A stretch of DNA of 64,000 nucleotides from Pseudomonas putida (GCF_005080685.1 NZ_CP039371.1:5580001-5644000); one strand, 5' to 3'. Positions 17,462 through 27,121 are shown, numbered from the stretch's first letter. Translations and numbers: made by a program. The notes: generated by a model not told the origin, from the sequence alone.

Positions 17462-17487
17462 GGTAATCGACCTCCAGAGAGGTTTGT

Positions 17488-19224
17488 CTAGCCCTTGGCC
17501 GGCGCCACCGCCAACTCCACCTGCTCACCTTTCTTGATCACGGCATACACCACTGCCGTCACCAGGCTGCCGGCAACGATCGCCAGCAGGTACAGCAGCG
17601 CGTGGTTGATGGCATTGGGAATCAGCAACACGAACAGCCCGCCGTGGGGCGCCATCAGCTTGCAGCCGAAGTACATCGACAATGCCCCAGTCAAGGCGCC
17701 ACCGGCGATGCTGGCCGGGATCACCCGCAGCGGATCCTTGGCAGCGAACGGAATGGCGCCTTCGGAAATGAAGCACAGGCCCAGGGCCAAGGCAGCCTTG
17801 CCGGCTTCGCGCTCGCTCTGGGCAAACTTGCGCCGGGCCAGGAAGGTGGCGATACCCAGGCCGATCGGTGGCACCATGCCAGCGGCCATGGTCGCGGCCA
17901 TCGGCGCATAGCTCGACGAGGCCAGCAAGCCGACCGAGAAGGCGTAGGCCGCCTTGTTGATCGGGCCGCCCAGGTCGACGCACATCATCCCGCCCAACAG
18001 CAGGCCGAGCAGGATGGCATTGGTGCTGCCCATGCTGTCGAGGAAATGCGTCAACCCCACCAGCAATGCCGCCACCGGCTGGCCGACCACGTAGATCATC
18101 ACCAGCCCGGTGAACAGGCTGGCCAGCAGCGGAATGATCAGGATCGGCTTGAGCGCCTCCAGGCTGCTCGGCAGGCGCACCCAACGGGCGATGGCCTTGG
18201 CGCTGTAACCGGCCAGGAAGCCGGCGACGATACCGCCGATGAACCCCGCCCCCAACGTGCTTGCCAGCAATCCGCCGATCATCCCCGGCGCCAGGCCCGG
18301 GCGGTCGGCGATCGACCAGGCGATGTAACCGGCCAGCAACGGCACCATCAGCTTGAACGCGGCCTCGCCGCCGATCTGCATCAGCGCGGCGGGCAAGGTG
18401 TTCGGTTCCTTGTAGGCCTCGATGCCGAACACGAACGACAGCGCGATCAGCAAGCCACCGGCCACCACCATCGGCAACATGAACGACACGCCGGTGAGCA
18501 GGTGCTTGTACACGCCGGTCTTCTCGGCTTTGTCGGCGCTGGGCGTGGCAGCGCCAGCGTTTTCCTGCTTGGCCTCGCGCAAGGCCTTGTCCAGCACGGC
18601 GCTGGCCTGCTTGAGGGCGATGCCGGTGCCGCAGCGGTAGATGCGCTTGCCGGCGAAGCGCGCGGTCGGCACTTCGATATCGGCAGCCAACAGCACCACG
18701 TCGGCATCGGCGATGGCCTGGGCGGACAACGGGTTGCGTGCACCGACCGAGCCCTGGGTCTCGACGCTCAACTGGTAGCCCAACTGCTGGGCCGCCTGTT
18801 GCAGGGCCTCGGCGGCCATGAAGGTGTGCGCGACGCCAGTCGGGCACGCGGTGACCGCAACGATGCGAGCCCCCGCGCCAGGCGCAGGGGCCTCTGTCGG
18901 GGCCGGCGACTGCTCAAGCAATGCGGCGCCCGCCGCAGCCTCGTCGAGAAAGCCCTCGCGGTCGGCCAATGCCTGCGCCGGAGTGCTCTGGTAGACGCGC
19001 TTGCCAACGAAGCGATCCAACGCAACCGGGCCGGTGCTGACCACCAGCACCCAGTCGGCATCGGCGATTTGCGCAGCGCTCAACTGGCGCTCGGAATGCT
19101 CTGTATCCAGCACCTCGACGCAGGTCTGCCAACCGCGCCGCTGCGCCGCGGCCGCCAGCAGGCGGGCACTGAGTATGCTGGACACCTGGCCATTGGGGCA
19201 GGCAGTAACGATGGCGATGTTCAT
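17488..19224 (-). CDS. fruA: PTS fructose transporter EIIB'BC
   Basis: 578 aa. Imports and phosphorylates fructose to fructose 1-phosphate. Two IIB modules: IIB' at 1-~95 with TACPNGQ (Cys9) and IIB at ~118-215 with TACPTGVAHT (phospho-Cys127). They are followed by an IIC membrane domain from about residue 240 (GVSFMLPMVVAGGLLIALSF). This is the same B'BC order as E. coli FruA. ATG 19224 overlaps the fruK stop (ATGA) and has GAGGG 6 nt upstream; a TTG two codons earlier is rejected. Last gene of fruBKA, followed by the REP pair. Confidence 0.95.
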   Translation of the reverse strand: MNIAIVTACPNGQVSSILSARLLAAAAQRRGWQTCVEVLDTEHSERQLSAAQIADADWVLVVSTGPVALDRFVGKRVYQSTPAQALADREGFLDEAAAGAALLEQSPAPTEAPAPGAGARIVAVTACPTGVAHTFMAAEALQQAAQQLGYQLSVETQGSVGARNPLSAQAIADADVVLLAADIEVPTARFAGKRIYRCGTGIALKQASAVLDKALREAKQENAGAATPSADKAEKTGVYKHLLTGVSFMLPMVVAGGLLIALSFVFGIEAYKEPNTLPAALMQIGGEAAFKLMVPLLAGYIAWSIADRPGLAPGMIGGLLASTLGAGFIGGIVAGFLAGYSAKAIARWVRLPSSLEALKPILIIPLLASLFTGLVMIYVVGQPVAALLVGLTHFLDSMGSTNAILLGLLLGGMMCVDLGGPINKAAYAFSVGLLASSSYAPMAATMAAGMVPPIGLGIATFLARRKFAQSEREAGKAALALGLCFISEGAIPFAAKDPLRVIPASIAGGALTGALSMYFGCKLMAPHGGLFVLLIPNAINHALLYLLAIVAGSLVTAVVYAVIKKGEQVELAVAPAKG

Positions 19225-20168
19225 CGGCAACCCTCTTGTTGTTCTGTCAGGCGCACGCCGGCTTCGAGATGGGCCAACTGCTCGCTGTCACGGATGCCGA
19301 AGCCGACCTGGCTGACCGCCTGTGCGGCGATGGCCGTTGCCCGGCGCAGGGTCTGCACGGCGGGCTCGGCCTGCAACAGCCCGTGGACCATCCCCGCCAC
19401 CAACGAATCGCCCGCGCCCACCGTGCTGGCGACCCGCACCTTCGGTGGTTGGGCATGCAGGGCAATTCCCGTGGCAAACCAGCTGACGCCCTGGGCGCCG
19501 TCGGACACCACCACATGCTCGACACCGCGGGCCAGCAACTGCTGGGCGGCGCTACGCTGTTCAGCCAGGCCGTGCACGTCGACGCCGAGCACTTCACCGA
19601 GCTCCTCGGTATTGGGCTTGACCAGCCAAGGCGTACTGCCAAGCCCGGCACGCAGCGCTTGGCCGCTGCTGTCGAGGGCAACCTTGAGGCCAAGGCCCTT
19701 GAGTTGATCGAGCAACTGGCAGAACCATTCGGGGCTGATGCCGCGCGGCAGGCTGCCTGCCACCACCACTGCCGCATGCCCCGGCGCCACCTGCAGCAAC
19801 CGGCGCATCAGCGCACTGCGCGCGGCCTCGTCGGCTTCCGGCCCCTGGCCATTGATGTCGGTGACCCGCCCATCGGCCTCGACCAGCTTGATGTTGCTGC
19901 GGGTCTCGCCGGGCACGCGCACGAAACAGTCGGCGAAACCGCGCCAGGCGATCAGCTCCTCGAACGGTTGCAGGTTGTCCTGGCCGAGAAAGCCGGCGAC
20001 GGTGACGCTATGGCCAAGGTCGGCCAGTACCTGGGCCACGTTCAAGCCCTTGCCGGCCGCGTGGCTCTGCTGGGTCTGGGCGCGGTTGACCGCTCCCGCC
20101 CGCAAAAGATCGAGGCCGATGGTGATATCCAGCGCCGGGTTGAGGGTCAGGGTGAGGATCTTGGCCAT
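19221..20168 (-). CDS. fruK: 1-phosphofructokinase
   Basis: 315 aa. PfkB/ribokinase-family enzyme converting fructose 1-phosphate to fructose 1,6-bisphosphate. N-terminal LTLNPALDITIGL, AAGKGLNVAQVLADLG and the C-terminal signature VGAGDSLVAGMV with catalytic Asp254. Overlaps fruB by 1 nt and fruA by 4 nt, so the three genes are translationally coupled. It also removes fructose 1-phosphate, the inducer that releases FruR/Cra. Confidence 0.96.
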   Translation of the reverse strand: MAKILTLTLNPALDITIGLDLLRAGAVNRAQTQQSHAAGKGLNVAQVLADLGHSVTVAGFLGQDNLQPFEELIAWRGFADCFVRVPGETRSNIKLVEADGRVTDINGQGPEADEAARSALMRRLLQVAPGHAAVVVAGSLPRGISPEWFCQLLDQLKGLGLKVALDSSGQALRAGLGSTPWLVKPNTEELGEVLGVDVHGLAEQRSAAQQLLARGVEHVVVSDGAQGVSWFATGIALHAQPPKVRVASTVGAGDSLVAGMVHGLLQAEPAVQTLRRATAIAAQAVSQVGFGIRDSEQLAHLEAGVRLTEQQEGCR

Positions 20169-23020
20169 CAGTAACGCTCCACCAGCGCGCGAACCGCCGC
20201 AGCGCTGTCCTGTTGCAGGGCCTCGCGCGCCAGGGCGCGGGCGGTCTGGTGATCGGCCTGGCGGACCAGGGCCTTGACTTCGGCGATGCTCGGGGCGGCG
20301 ACGCTCAGCTCATCGACATCCAGGCCCAGCAGCACGGCCACCGCCTGCGGGTCGGCGGCCAGCTCGCCGCACACCCCTACCCACTTGCCGTGGGCATGGG
20401 CGGCGCGCACCGTCATGTCGATCAGGCTCAGCACCGCAGGGTGCAGGCCGTCGGCCTGGGCCGACAGGCTCGGGTGACCCCGGTCGATGGCCAGGGTGTA
20501 TTGGGTCAGGTCGTTGGTGCCGATGCTGAAGAAGTCGACCTCCCGGGCCAATTGCGGCGCCAGCAGCGCAGCCGAAGGCACTTCGACCATGATTCCGACC
20601 TGCAGGTCGGCGACCGGGATTTCCTCGCGCAGGCGCTCGACCATCGCGCGTGCCTGACGCCACTCGTGAATCTGCCCGACCATCGGGAACATGATGCGCA
20701 GCGGCCGCTGGTCGGCGGCACGCAGCAAGGCGCGCAGTTGTTCTTCCATGACCTGTGGGCGTTGCAGGGTCAAGCGCACGCCACGCACGCCGAGGAACGG
20801 GTTGTCCTCCGCAGCGATCGGCCAGTACGGCAAGGGCTTGTCGCCGCCCACGTCGAGGGTGCGCACCACCAACGGCCGGCCCGCCAGGCCATCGAGCACG
20901 CGGCGGTACTCGGCCTCTTGGGTGGCGACATCCGGCGCCTGGGAGTGAGCCATGAAGATCAGTTCGGTGCGCAACAGGCCGACGCCTTCGGCGCCCTGCT
21001 CCACCACCTTGTCGATGACGCTGCTGTCGCCGATGTTGGCGAACACTTCGATGGCATGCCCGTCGCGGGTCACGGCTGGCTCGTGGCGGTTGGCCCAGGC
21101 AGCCTGCAAGCGCTTTTCACGCAGCTCGCGCTCGGCCAGCGACCGCTCCAGCGCATCGGCCGAGGGCGCGACCTGGACGTGCCCGCGCTGGCCATCGAGC
21201 AACAGCGGCGTGGCGTTGTCGAGCAGCAGGATCGCAGGGCCGGCGCCAACCACCGCCGGAATGCCCAAGGCGCGAGCGACGATGGCGCTGTGCGCGGTGG
21301 CGCCGCCATAGGCGGTGACGATGCCGGCGACCCGCGCCGGGTCCAGGCGGGCGACATCGGACGGGCCGACCTCGGCCATCACCAGCACATAGGCTTGCTC
21401 GGGTTCGGACAGGGCCTGCACGCCACACAGCTGCGCCAGTACCCGGCGACCGATGTCGCGCAGGTCGGCGGCGCGTTCGGCAAGCAGCGCGTCATGCAAC
21501 GACTCCTGTTGCCGTGCTGCCGCCTCGATCACGCTCATCCAGGCGGCCGCAGCGCTTTCGCCCTGGAGCAGACGCTGCTCGACGTCATCGGCCAGCGCCG
21601 GATCGGCGAGCATTTCCTGGTGGGTGATGAAAATCTCGCCAATCGCCTTGTCGCTGCGCCGCACCAGCGCGTCGAGTTCGTCGTGTACCGCGGCCAGCGC
21701 GGTGTGCAGCTTGAGGCGTTCCTGAGCGGGGGATTCACCACGCAATGGGTAGTCGATGACGTGCTCGACACAGACATGCGCCGGCCCGCAGGCGATGCCA
21801 GGGGCCGCGCCGACCGCCTGGATCAGGCTGCCGGCAGCAGGTGCCACAAGCTCATCGTCCGGGGTGCTCGAAGCGACTTCGGCAACGCTCGGCAGTGGCT
21901 CGACCTCCTCGCCCAGGCCTTGTTCGATGGCGGCCTGCAGCACCGGTAGCGCCTGCTCGGCAATCGACGGCTCGGCCACCAGTTCCAGCACCTGGCCACG
22001 CCGTGCGCCGAGGCCCAGCAGCTTGCTCAGACTCTTGACCGACACGCCCGGCTGGCCGCTGTCGACCACGCGCACACGAATCTCACCATCGAAGCCCTTG
22101 GCCAACTGCGCCAGCACCTTGGCCGGACGGGCATGCAGGCCGTGCGGGTTGGCCAGTACCTGACGCACGCTCGGCCAGTCGGCCGGTGCATCGGCGCCCA
22201 GCACTTCGAGCACCGCGCGGCTGCTGGTGGCCTGGTAGAGCATCTGCCCGCGGCCTTCGATCAGCACCTCGCACAGGCGCTCGAGCAAGGCCTGATGGCC
22301 GGCGCCCATGCTGGCCAGGCAGAACAGGCCGTTGAGTGGCTGGTCGCGGTAACGCAAGGGCTGCTGCGGGGTGACGAAGGCAAGGCCCGGTTGGCGCACC
22401 TGGCGCTCGCTGTTGAGCCACCACAAGCCTTCGCCCAAGGGCAGCGGCTCGGCCTGCTGGAGCAACGCCGCAAAGCCCGGATCGACACAACCGGCACGTT
22501 GCAGCAGGCGCGCCCCACGCCAGGCGAGTTCGTCGAAATCCTCGGCGGGCAGGTTCAAGCCGACCAGTTGCGCGTCCAGGGCCAGCGCCTGGGGCGCGCC
22601 CTGCAGCAGCTTGAGCAGCGCCTCGGCGGAGGTCGCCCGGCGCAGTGCCTCGGCCAGGTCGGTCTCGCCCAGGGCTCGGGTGAGCAACTGCAGCAGGCGC
22701 AGGTGTTCGTCAGAGCGTGCCGCGATACCAATGGCGAGGTAGACGGTCTGGCCATCGCCCCAGTCCACGCCTTCGGGAAACTGCAACAGGCGTACACCCG
22801 TGGCGAACACCAGATCGCGGGTCTGCGGCGTGCCATGGGGAATGGCGATACCTTGGCCGAGGAACGTCGAACCTTGCGCCTCGCGGGCCTGCAGACCCTC
22901 CAGGTAACCCTCGGCGACCAGGCCATCGGCGACCAGGCGTTCAGCCATCAGGCGCAACGCCTCGGCCTTGTCGGCGGCCGACTGGCCCATGGCGATCTGC
23001 TCCTTGGCGAGTTCGAGCAT
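20168..23020 (-). CDS. fruB: Fructose PTS multiphosphoryl transfer protein (EIIA-HPr-EI)
   Basis: 950 aa. Carries phosphate from PEP to FruA in a single polypeptide. EIIA domain 1-~145 with phospho-His62 in GIAIPHGT; HPr domain ~285-370 with His296 in HGLHARPAKV; EI domain ~400-950 with His577 in GGATAHSAIVARALG, plus C-terminal PEP-binding segments (GTNDLTQYTLAIDRGHP, GVCGELAAD). The start MLELAKEQIAMG at 23020 has AAGGAG upstream; the longer reading frame to 23218 runs through the regulatory region and is not used. First gene of the operon. Confidence 0.95.
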   Translation of the reverse strand: MLELAKEQIAMGQSAADKAEALRLMAERLVADGLVAEGYLEGLQAREAQGSTFLGQGIAIPHGTPQTRDLVFATGVRLLQFPEGVDWGDGQTVYLAIGIAARSDEHLRLLQLLTRALGETDLAEALRRATSAEALLKLLQGAPQALALDAQLVGLNLPAEDFDELAWRGARLLQRAGCVDPGFAALLQQAEPLPLGEGLWWLNSERQVRQPGLAFVTPQQPLRYRDQPLNGLFCLASMGAGHQALLERLCEVLIEGRGQMLYQATSSRAVLEVLGADAPADWPSVRQVLANPHGLHARPAKVLAQLAKGFDGEIRVRVVDSGQPGVSVKSLSKLLGLGARRGQVLELVAEPSIAEQALPVLQAAIEQGLGEEVEPLPSVAEVASSTPDDELVAPAAGSLIQAVGAAPGIACGPAHVCVEHVIDYPLRGESPAQERLKLHTALAAVHDELDALVRRSDKAIGEIFITHQEMLADPALADDVEQRLLQGESAAAAWMSVIEAAARQQESLHDALLAERAADLRDIGRRVLAQLCGVQALSEPEQAYVLVMAEVGPSDVARLDPARVAGIVTAYGGATAHSAIVARALGIPAVVGAGPAILLLDNATPLLLDGQRGHVQVAPSADALERSLAERELREKRLQAAWANRHEPAVTRDGHAIEVFANIGDSSVIDKVVEQGAEGVGLLRTELIFMAHSQAPDVATQEAEYRRVLDGLAGRPLVVRTLDVGGDKPLPYWPIAAEDNPFLGVRGVRLTLQRPQVMEEQLRALLRAADQRPLRIMFPMVGQIHEWRQARAMVERLREEIPVADLQVGIMVEVPSAALLAPQLAREVDFFSIGTNDLTQYTLAIDRGHPSLSAQADGLHPAVLSLIDMTVRAAHAHGKWVGVCGELAADPQAVAVLLGLDVDELSVAAPSIAEVKALVRQADHQTARALAREALQQDSAAAVRALVERY

Positions 23021-23134
23021 GACCTTCTCCTTTTCCAGCCCCAGGTCGGGTACTGAGGTATTGTTGTGAATTCCAAGCGAATGGCCATTAGGATGGCCTT
23101 CAGCAGGCTGTAACGACGGCAGAAAATAGCCTGC

Positions 23135-23146
23135 TGAAACGATTAA
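23135..23146 (-). promoter_or_regulatory. Probable FruR/Cra operator
   Basis: On the minus strand this reads TTAATCGTTTCA, differing at one position from the P. putida Cra site I recall (TTAAACGTTTCA). It lies in the 283-bp gap between divergent fruB and fruR, 115 nt before the fruB start. Expected role: FruR repression of fruBKA, relieved by fructose 1-phosphate. Position and motif are seen; binding is inferred. Confidence 0.75.
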
Positions 23147-23303
23147 TCTGATCAGGTGGCCACGGTACTCGATTATCTTCCGACGAAAAAGCCCCATCCT
23201 GTCGGACAATTGCGACAATGGTCGTCTGCGCGCGGTGCACCGACTGGGTCAAACTACCCGGTCAGGGCTCGTCGCCAGCCCCGGTAATAACAAGGAAAAC
23301 TCG

Positions 23304-24299
23304 GTGAAACTCAGCGATATCGCCCGTCTGGCCGGTGTGTCCGTGACCACTGCCAGCTACGTCATCAATGGCAAGGCCGAACAGCAGCGCATCAGCAATA
23401 GCACTGTCGAGCGCGTGCGGGCCGTGGTCGAAGCCCATGGCTTCACGCCCAACCCCCAGGCCGCCGGCCTGCGCAGCCGCCACACCCGCACCTTGGGCTT
23501 CATTCTCCCGGATCTGGAGAACCCAAGCTATGCACGCATTGCCAAGCAGCTCGAACAAGGCGCACGCGCCCGGGGCTACCAGCTGCTGATCGCCAGCAGC
23601 GACGACCAGCCCGACAGCGAGCGCCAATTGCAGCAGCTGTTCCGCGCCCGCCGCTGCGACGCGCTGTTCGTCGCCAGCTGCCTGCCACCGCAGGACGGCA
23701 GCTACCGCGAACTGCAAGACAAGGGCCTGCCGGTGATCGCCATCGACCGACGCCTGGACCCGGCGTACTTCTGCTCGGTGATCAGCGACGATCTCGACGC
23801 CAGCCAGCAACTCACCGAAAGCCTGCTGAACACCAAGCCGCGCAGCATCGCCCTGATCGGCGCGCGGCCGGAGCTGTCGGTCAGCCAGGCGCGGGCCGGT
23901 GGTTTCGACCAGGCCCTGGTCGGTTTTGCAGGTGACGTGCGGCGCTACCAGGGCGAAGCCTTCAGCCGTGAGTGCGGGCAGCGCCTGATGCAGCAATTGG
24001 TCGACGAACTGGGCGGCCTGCCGGATGCGTTGGTGACCACCTCGTACGTGCTGCTGCAAGGGGTATTCGACGCCCTGCAAGCGCGCCCGGCTGGCGAGCG
24101 CGAGTTGCAGTTGGGTACCTTCGGTGACAACCAGTTGCTCGACTTCCTGCCCCTGCCGGTGAACGCCATGGCCCAGCAACACGGCCAGATCGCCGCTACC
24201 GCGCTGGACCTGGCCTTGGCGGCGATCGAACACAAACGCTACGAACCCGGCGTGCATGCCATCGGTCGAACGTTCAAGCAACGTATCAGCAAGGCCTGA
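23304..24299 (+). CDS. fruR: LacI-family fructose repressor FruR/Cra
   Basis: 331 aa. HTH at residues 2-26 (KLSDIARLAGVSVTTASYVING, the Cra-type VTTASYVINGK), then a periplasmic-binding-protein-like effector domain (TLGFILPDLENPSYARIAKQLEQGARARGY). GTG 23304 with AAGGA 7 nt upstream gives the conserved N-terminus and the usual ~330-aa length. Divergent from fruB; represses the fructose operon and responds to fructose 1-phosphate in P. putida. tatD starts 2 nt after its stop. Confidence 0.94.
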   Translation: MKLSDIARLAGVSVTTASYVINGKAEQQRISNSTVERVRAVVEAHGFTPNPQAAGLRSRHTRTLGFILPDLENPSYARIAKQLEQGARARGYQLLIASSDDQPDSERQLQQLFRARRCDALFVASCLPPQDGSYRELQDKGLPVIAIDRRLDPAYFCSVISDDLDASQQLTESLLNTKPRSIALIGARPELSVSQARAGGFDQALVGFAGDVRRYQGEAFSRECGQRLMQQLVDELGGLPDALVTTSYVLLQGVFDALQARPAGERELQLGTFGDNQLLDFLPLPVNAMAQQHGQIAATALDLALAAIEHKRYEPGVHAIGRTFKQRISKA

Positions 24300-24301
24300 G
24301 C

Positions 24302-25078
24302 ATGCGCCTGATCGACACCCACACCCACCTCGACTTCCCCGAGTTCGACGCCGACCGCACGCGCCTGCTGGCCAACGCGGCGGCGCGTGGGGTCGAGCGC
24401 ATGGTGGTGCTGGGTGTCTTCCAGGGTAATTTCCAGCGTGTCTGGGACTTGGCCTGCGCCGATGAACGCCTGGTTGCGGCGCTGGGGCTGCATCCGATCT
24501 ACCTCGACCAACATCGCCCGGAGCACGTGCTCGAGTTGCGCCAGTGGCTCGAACGCCTGCACGGCGACCGGCGGCTGTGCGCGGTGGGCGAGTTCGGCCT
24601 GGATTACTACGTCGAGACGTTGGACCGCCAGCGCCAGCAAGACCTGTTCGAAGCCCAACTGCAGATGGCCTGCGATTTCGAGCTGCCGGCGCTGTTGCAT
24701 GTGCGCCGCAGCCACGCCCAGGTCATCGCCACGCTCAAGCGTTACAAGCCGCGCCGCGCTGGCGTGATCCACGCCTTCGCCGGCAGCTACGAAGAAGCGC
24801 GTGAGTACATCAAGCTGGGCTTCAAGCTTGGGCTTGGCGGTGCCGGAACCTGGCCGCAGGCACTGCGCCTGCGTAAAACCATTGGCCGGCTGCCGCTGGA
24901 CAGCATCGTGCTGGAAACCGATTCCCCCGACATGGCACCGGCGATGTTCCCAGGCCTGCGCAACAGCCCGGAGCACCTGCCCGAGATCGCCGATGCGCTG
25001 GCCGGGCTCATGGGTGTGGACGCCCAGCTACTGGCCGAAGCCAGCACGGGCAACGCCATAGCGTTGTTCGGCTGGTAA
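24302..25078 (+). CDS. TatD-family metal-dependent hydrolase/DNase
   Basis: 258 aa. TIM-barrel amidohydrolase. Metal ligands His7 and His9 in DTHTHLDF, Glu in AVGEFGLDYY, His in LPALLHVRR, His in GVIHAFAG and Asp in LETDSPDM are all present. The family has 3'-5' exonuclease activity and is linked to DNA repair and quality control. Starting 2 nt after fruR, it is probably co-transcribed with it; no link to fructose is apparent. Confidence 0.92.
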   Translation: MRLIDTHTHLDFPEFDADRTRLLANAAARGVERMVVLGVFQGNFQRVWDLACADERLVAALGLHPIYLDQHRPEHVLELRQWLERLHGDRRLCAVGEFGLDYYVETLDRQRQQDLFEAQLQMACDFELPALLHVRRSHAQVIATLKRYKPRRAGVIHAFAGSYEEAREYIKLGFKLGLGGAGTWPQALRLRKTIGRLPLDSIVLETDSPDMAPAMFPGLRNSPEHLPEIADALAGLMGVDAQLLAEASTGNAIALFGW

Positions 25079-25164
25079 CCGGTTCGGAGTTCCTGGTAAT
25101 TCTGCCAGTTGTGGCAAATACCCCCTCATTTCATCCTTGTGTCTCACACAACGGAGGATCTCCC

Positions 25165-25608
25165 ATGAGCAGTAATCAAATCCAATCGTTCGTCGACGGC
25201 CAAATGGATGCCACGGTCACCTGGCAAGGTGCCAGCGAAATCCTGAAGATGAACCAAAGCGTTTTCGTCAGTGACCAGGGTAACAGTGTCAGCATTCAAG
25301 GCTGGGCGCTCTTTCATGAAGACCACGCGTACTTCGTAGTCGACATCTGGTTGCCGAAAGATCAGCTCAACCTGCCCAAGCACGAGCTGGGTCAAGGCGA
25401 ATCCGCGCCGGCAGGCGCTTATCTCGGCTCCACCAAGATTCCCCGCTCCGGCTATGCCAAGAACGGGCAGATCCACGACGTTGAGTGGGACCCTGCTTCC
25501 GGTCTGTTCAAGGCCAGCTTCGAGTTCGTGGTGGATACCGACCAGCCAGACGAAACCAAAGTGAGTGGAAGCGTGGTGGTCAACAACCTGAACGACTCCC
25601 TGGCTTGA
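25165..25608 (+). CDS. Hypothetical protein, beta-rich, no recognised family
   Basis: 147 aa. ATG 25165 has a strong GGAGG 7 nt upstream. No signal peptide, no TM segment and no cysteine. Alternating hydrophobic residues (SVSIQGWALFHEDHAYFVVDIWLP, GLFKASFEFVVDTDQP) suggest a beta-sandwich. The sequence is acidic and Asn/Gln-rich. Its base composition is lower in GC than its neighbours at the start. It stands alone between tatD and the convergent ampE. Function unknown; the good ribosome site and clean reading frame argue that it is expressed. Confidence 0.8.
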   Translation: MSSNQIQSFVDGQMDATVTWQGASEILKMNQSVFVSDQGNSVSIQGWALFHEDHAYFVVDIWLPKDQLNLPKHELGQGESAPAGAYLGSTKIPRSGYAKNGQIHDVEWDPASGLFKASFEFVVDTDQPDETKVSGSVVVNNLNDSLA

Positions 25609-25647
25609 TCGACCGCGCCTGCACTGCAGGGCAGGCGCGTAACTACT

Positions 25648-26478
25648 TCAGAGCAACACCGTACACAGCGCGAAGCCGGCGTACCACAACACCGCGCAGC
25701 GCTGCAGCAACTCCCACAGGCTGTCCAGCCGGGCCAGACCACGCTGGTCGTCTTCCTCCTCGGGAATGTCATCGGCCACCCGCCCTACCCTGGCCACCAG
25801 GTGCCCGGCACTGATGTGCCAGTTCAGCAGCTCGTGCAGCATCAGCCGCATGACCGCGACGAAGTTGCCGACCAGGGCGAAGCTCAAGGTCAGCACCCGC
25901 ACCGGCAGCCAGTCCATGATGTGGCGCAGTTGTTCGGCACGCGCCTTGAGCGCGGGTTGCCCGCTGTTGGCAGCGGTCAGCGCCAGCAACCGATAGGCCA
26001 ATGCCGCAGCAGGGCCGAGCACGAAGTACCAGAAGATCACCGCAAAGAAGCTTTGGTAGGCCTGCCATAGCAGGTAGCCCTGCACCCGCACCAACAACCC
26101 ACGCGGGGTGTCCGCCACCAGGCCCAGATCGCGCTCGGCCACGTGCAGCGCGGCCTGCTCGTCGCCACGTCGCCAGGCATCGCGAAACGGCCCCAGGGCC
26201 GCCTTGGTATCGCCACGGCCCAGGCTGTAGATCAGCACCACCAAGTGCACCGGCAGCGCCAGCAAGCCATAGGCCACCGGTTCCAGCACATGCAGCAACA
26301 ACACCAGCAGCGCCACCGGTGCCGCCACCGGGATGGCCAGGGTCCACCAGGGATGCACCTTGCCGCTGCGCTCCAGGCGCGTCAGCTCGCCAATGAAAAA
26401 CCCATCATGCTGCAATCGCTTGCGCCAGGCCGAGAACTTCTCGACCCACAGCACCAGCAACAACACCAGAAAACTCAT
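25648..26478 (-). CDS. ampE: AmpE-type inner membrane protein
   Basis: 276 aa. Membrane protein of the AmpE/CobD-related family with MSFLVLLLVLWVEKFSAWRK at the N-terminus, hydrophobic segments at about 45-65, 66-86, 140-165 and 255-276, and conserved GRGDTKAALGPFRDAWRRGD. Considered a modulator in AmpC beta-lactamase signalling. ATG 26478 overlaps the ampD stop by 4 nt, giving the classic ampDE operon; the upstream in-frame extension lies wholly within ampD and is rejected. Confidence 0.9.
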   Translation of the reverse strand: MSFLVLLLVLWVEKFSAWRKRLQHDGFFIGELTRLERSGKVHPWWTLAIPVAAPVALLVLLLHVLEPVAYGLLALPVHLVVLIYSLGRGDTKAALGPFRDAWRRGDEQAALHVAERDLGLVADTPRGLLVRVQGYLLWQAYQSFFAVIFWYFVLGPAAALAYRLLALTAANSGQPALKARAEQLRHIMDWLPVRVLTLSFALVGNFVAVMRLMLHELLNWHISAGHLVARVGRVADDIPEEEDDQRGLARLDSLWELLQRCAVLWYAGFALCTVLL

Positions 26479-27041
26479 GCCTTGTCCTCGTTGGTCTGCA
26501 GGGATAGCCGATAACGCTGCCAGTCGAAGGCCGGACCGGGGTCGGTCTTGCGCACCGGAGCGATGTCGCAATGGCCCTGGATGTGGTCTGGGCCGATCAG
26601 CGGGAAGGCCTGGCGAATCTCTCCGGTCAACTGTGCCAGCACGGCGTACTGGGCATCGGTATAGGGCAGCTCGTCGGTGCCCTCGAGTTCGATGCCGATG
26701 GAGAAGTCATTGCACCCTTCACGGCCCTGGAAGCACGAGACGCCAGCATGCCAGGCGCGGTCCAGCAGCGATACGAACTGGGTCACGGCGCCATCGCGCT
26801 CGACGAACAGGTGCGCCGATACGGTCAGGTGGCAGATGCCTTGAAAGTAGGAATGCTCGTCAGGGTCGAGGCGATTCTGGAAAAACGCCTGCACCTTGCC
26901 GGTGCCGAAACACGCCGGTGGCAGGCTGATGTTGTGGATAACCAACAGCGAGATCGCTTCGCCATCGGGGCGGGCATTGAAATTCGGCGAAGGGCAGTGG
27001 GTGACGCCGTCGAACCACCCCGTGGCACGGTCCAATTGCAT
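26475..27041 (-). CDS. ampD: 1,6-anhydro-N-acetylmuramyl-L-alanine amidase AmpD
   Basis: 188 aa. Cytosolic zinc amidase that removes the peptide from anhydro-muropeptides during peptidoglycan recycling; its loss derepresses AmpC. Zn ligands His36 (LLVIHNISLPP), His157 and Asp167 (GHCDIAPVRKTDPGPAFDW), with Glu118 (IGIELEG) and Lys165 completing the active site. They match E. coli AmpD positions with a shift of 2-3 residues. The short cytosolic form has no signal peptide, distinguishing it from AmpDh2/AmpDh3. First gene of ampDE; start MQLDRATGW at 27041. Confidence 0.95.
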   Translation of the reverse strand: MQLDRATGWFDGVTHCPSPNFNARPDGEAISLLVIHNISLPPACFGTGKVQAFFQNRLDPDEHSYFQGICHLTVSAHLFVERDGAVTQFVSLLDRAWHAGVSCFQGREGCNDFSIGIELEGTDELPYTDAQYAVLAQLTGEIRQAFPLIGPDHIQGHCDIAPVRKTDPGPAFDWQRYRLSLQTNEDKA

Positions 27042-27121
27042 GGAAAAATCCTGTAGAACGCCGGTACAGACCCGCAGTATGCCTCGCGGCTGCAGCCGTT
27101 TGCATGTAAATCGTGGCGCGT

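Noticed and set aside
23021..23218. N-terminal extension of fruB
   Set aside because: Would translate the fruB-fruR regulatory region including the FruR operator; the ATG at 23020 has a better ribosome site and the EIIA domain begins there.
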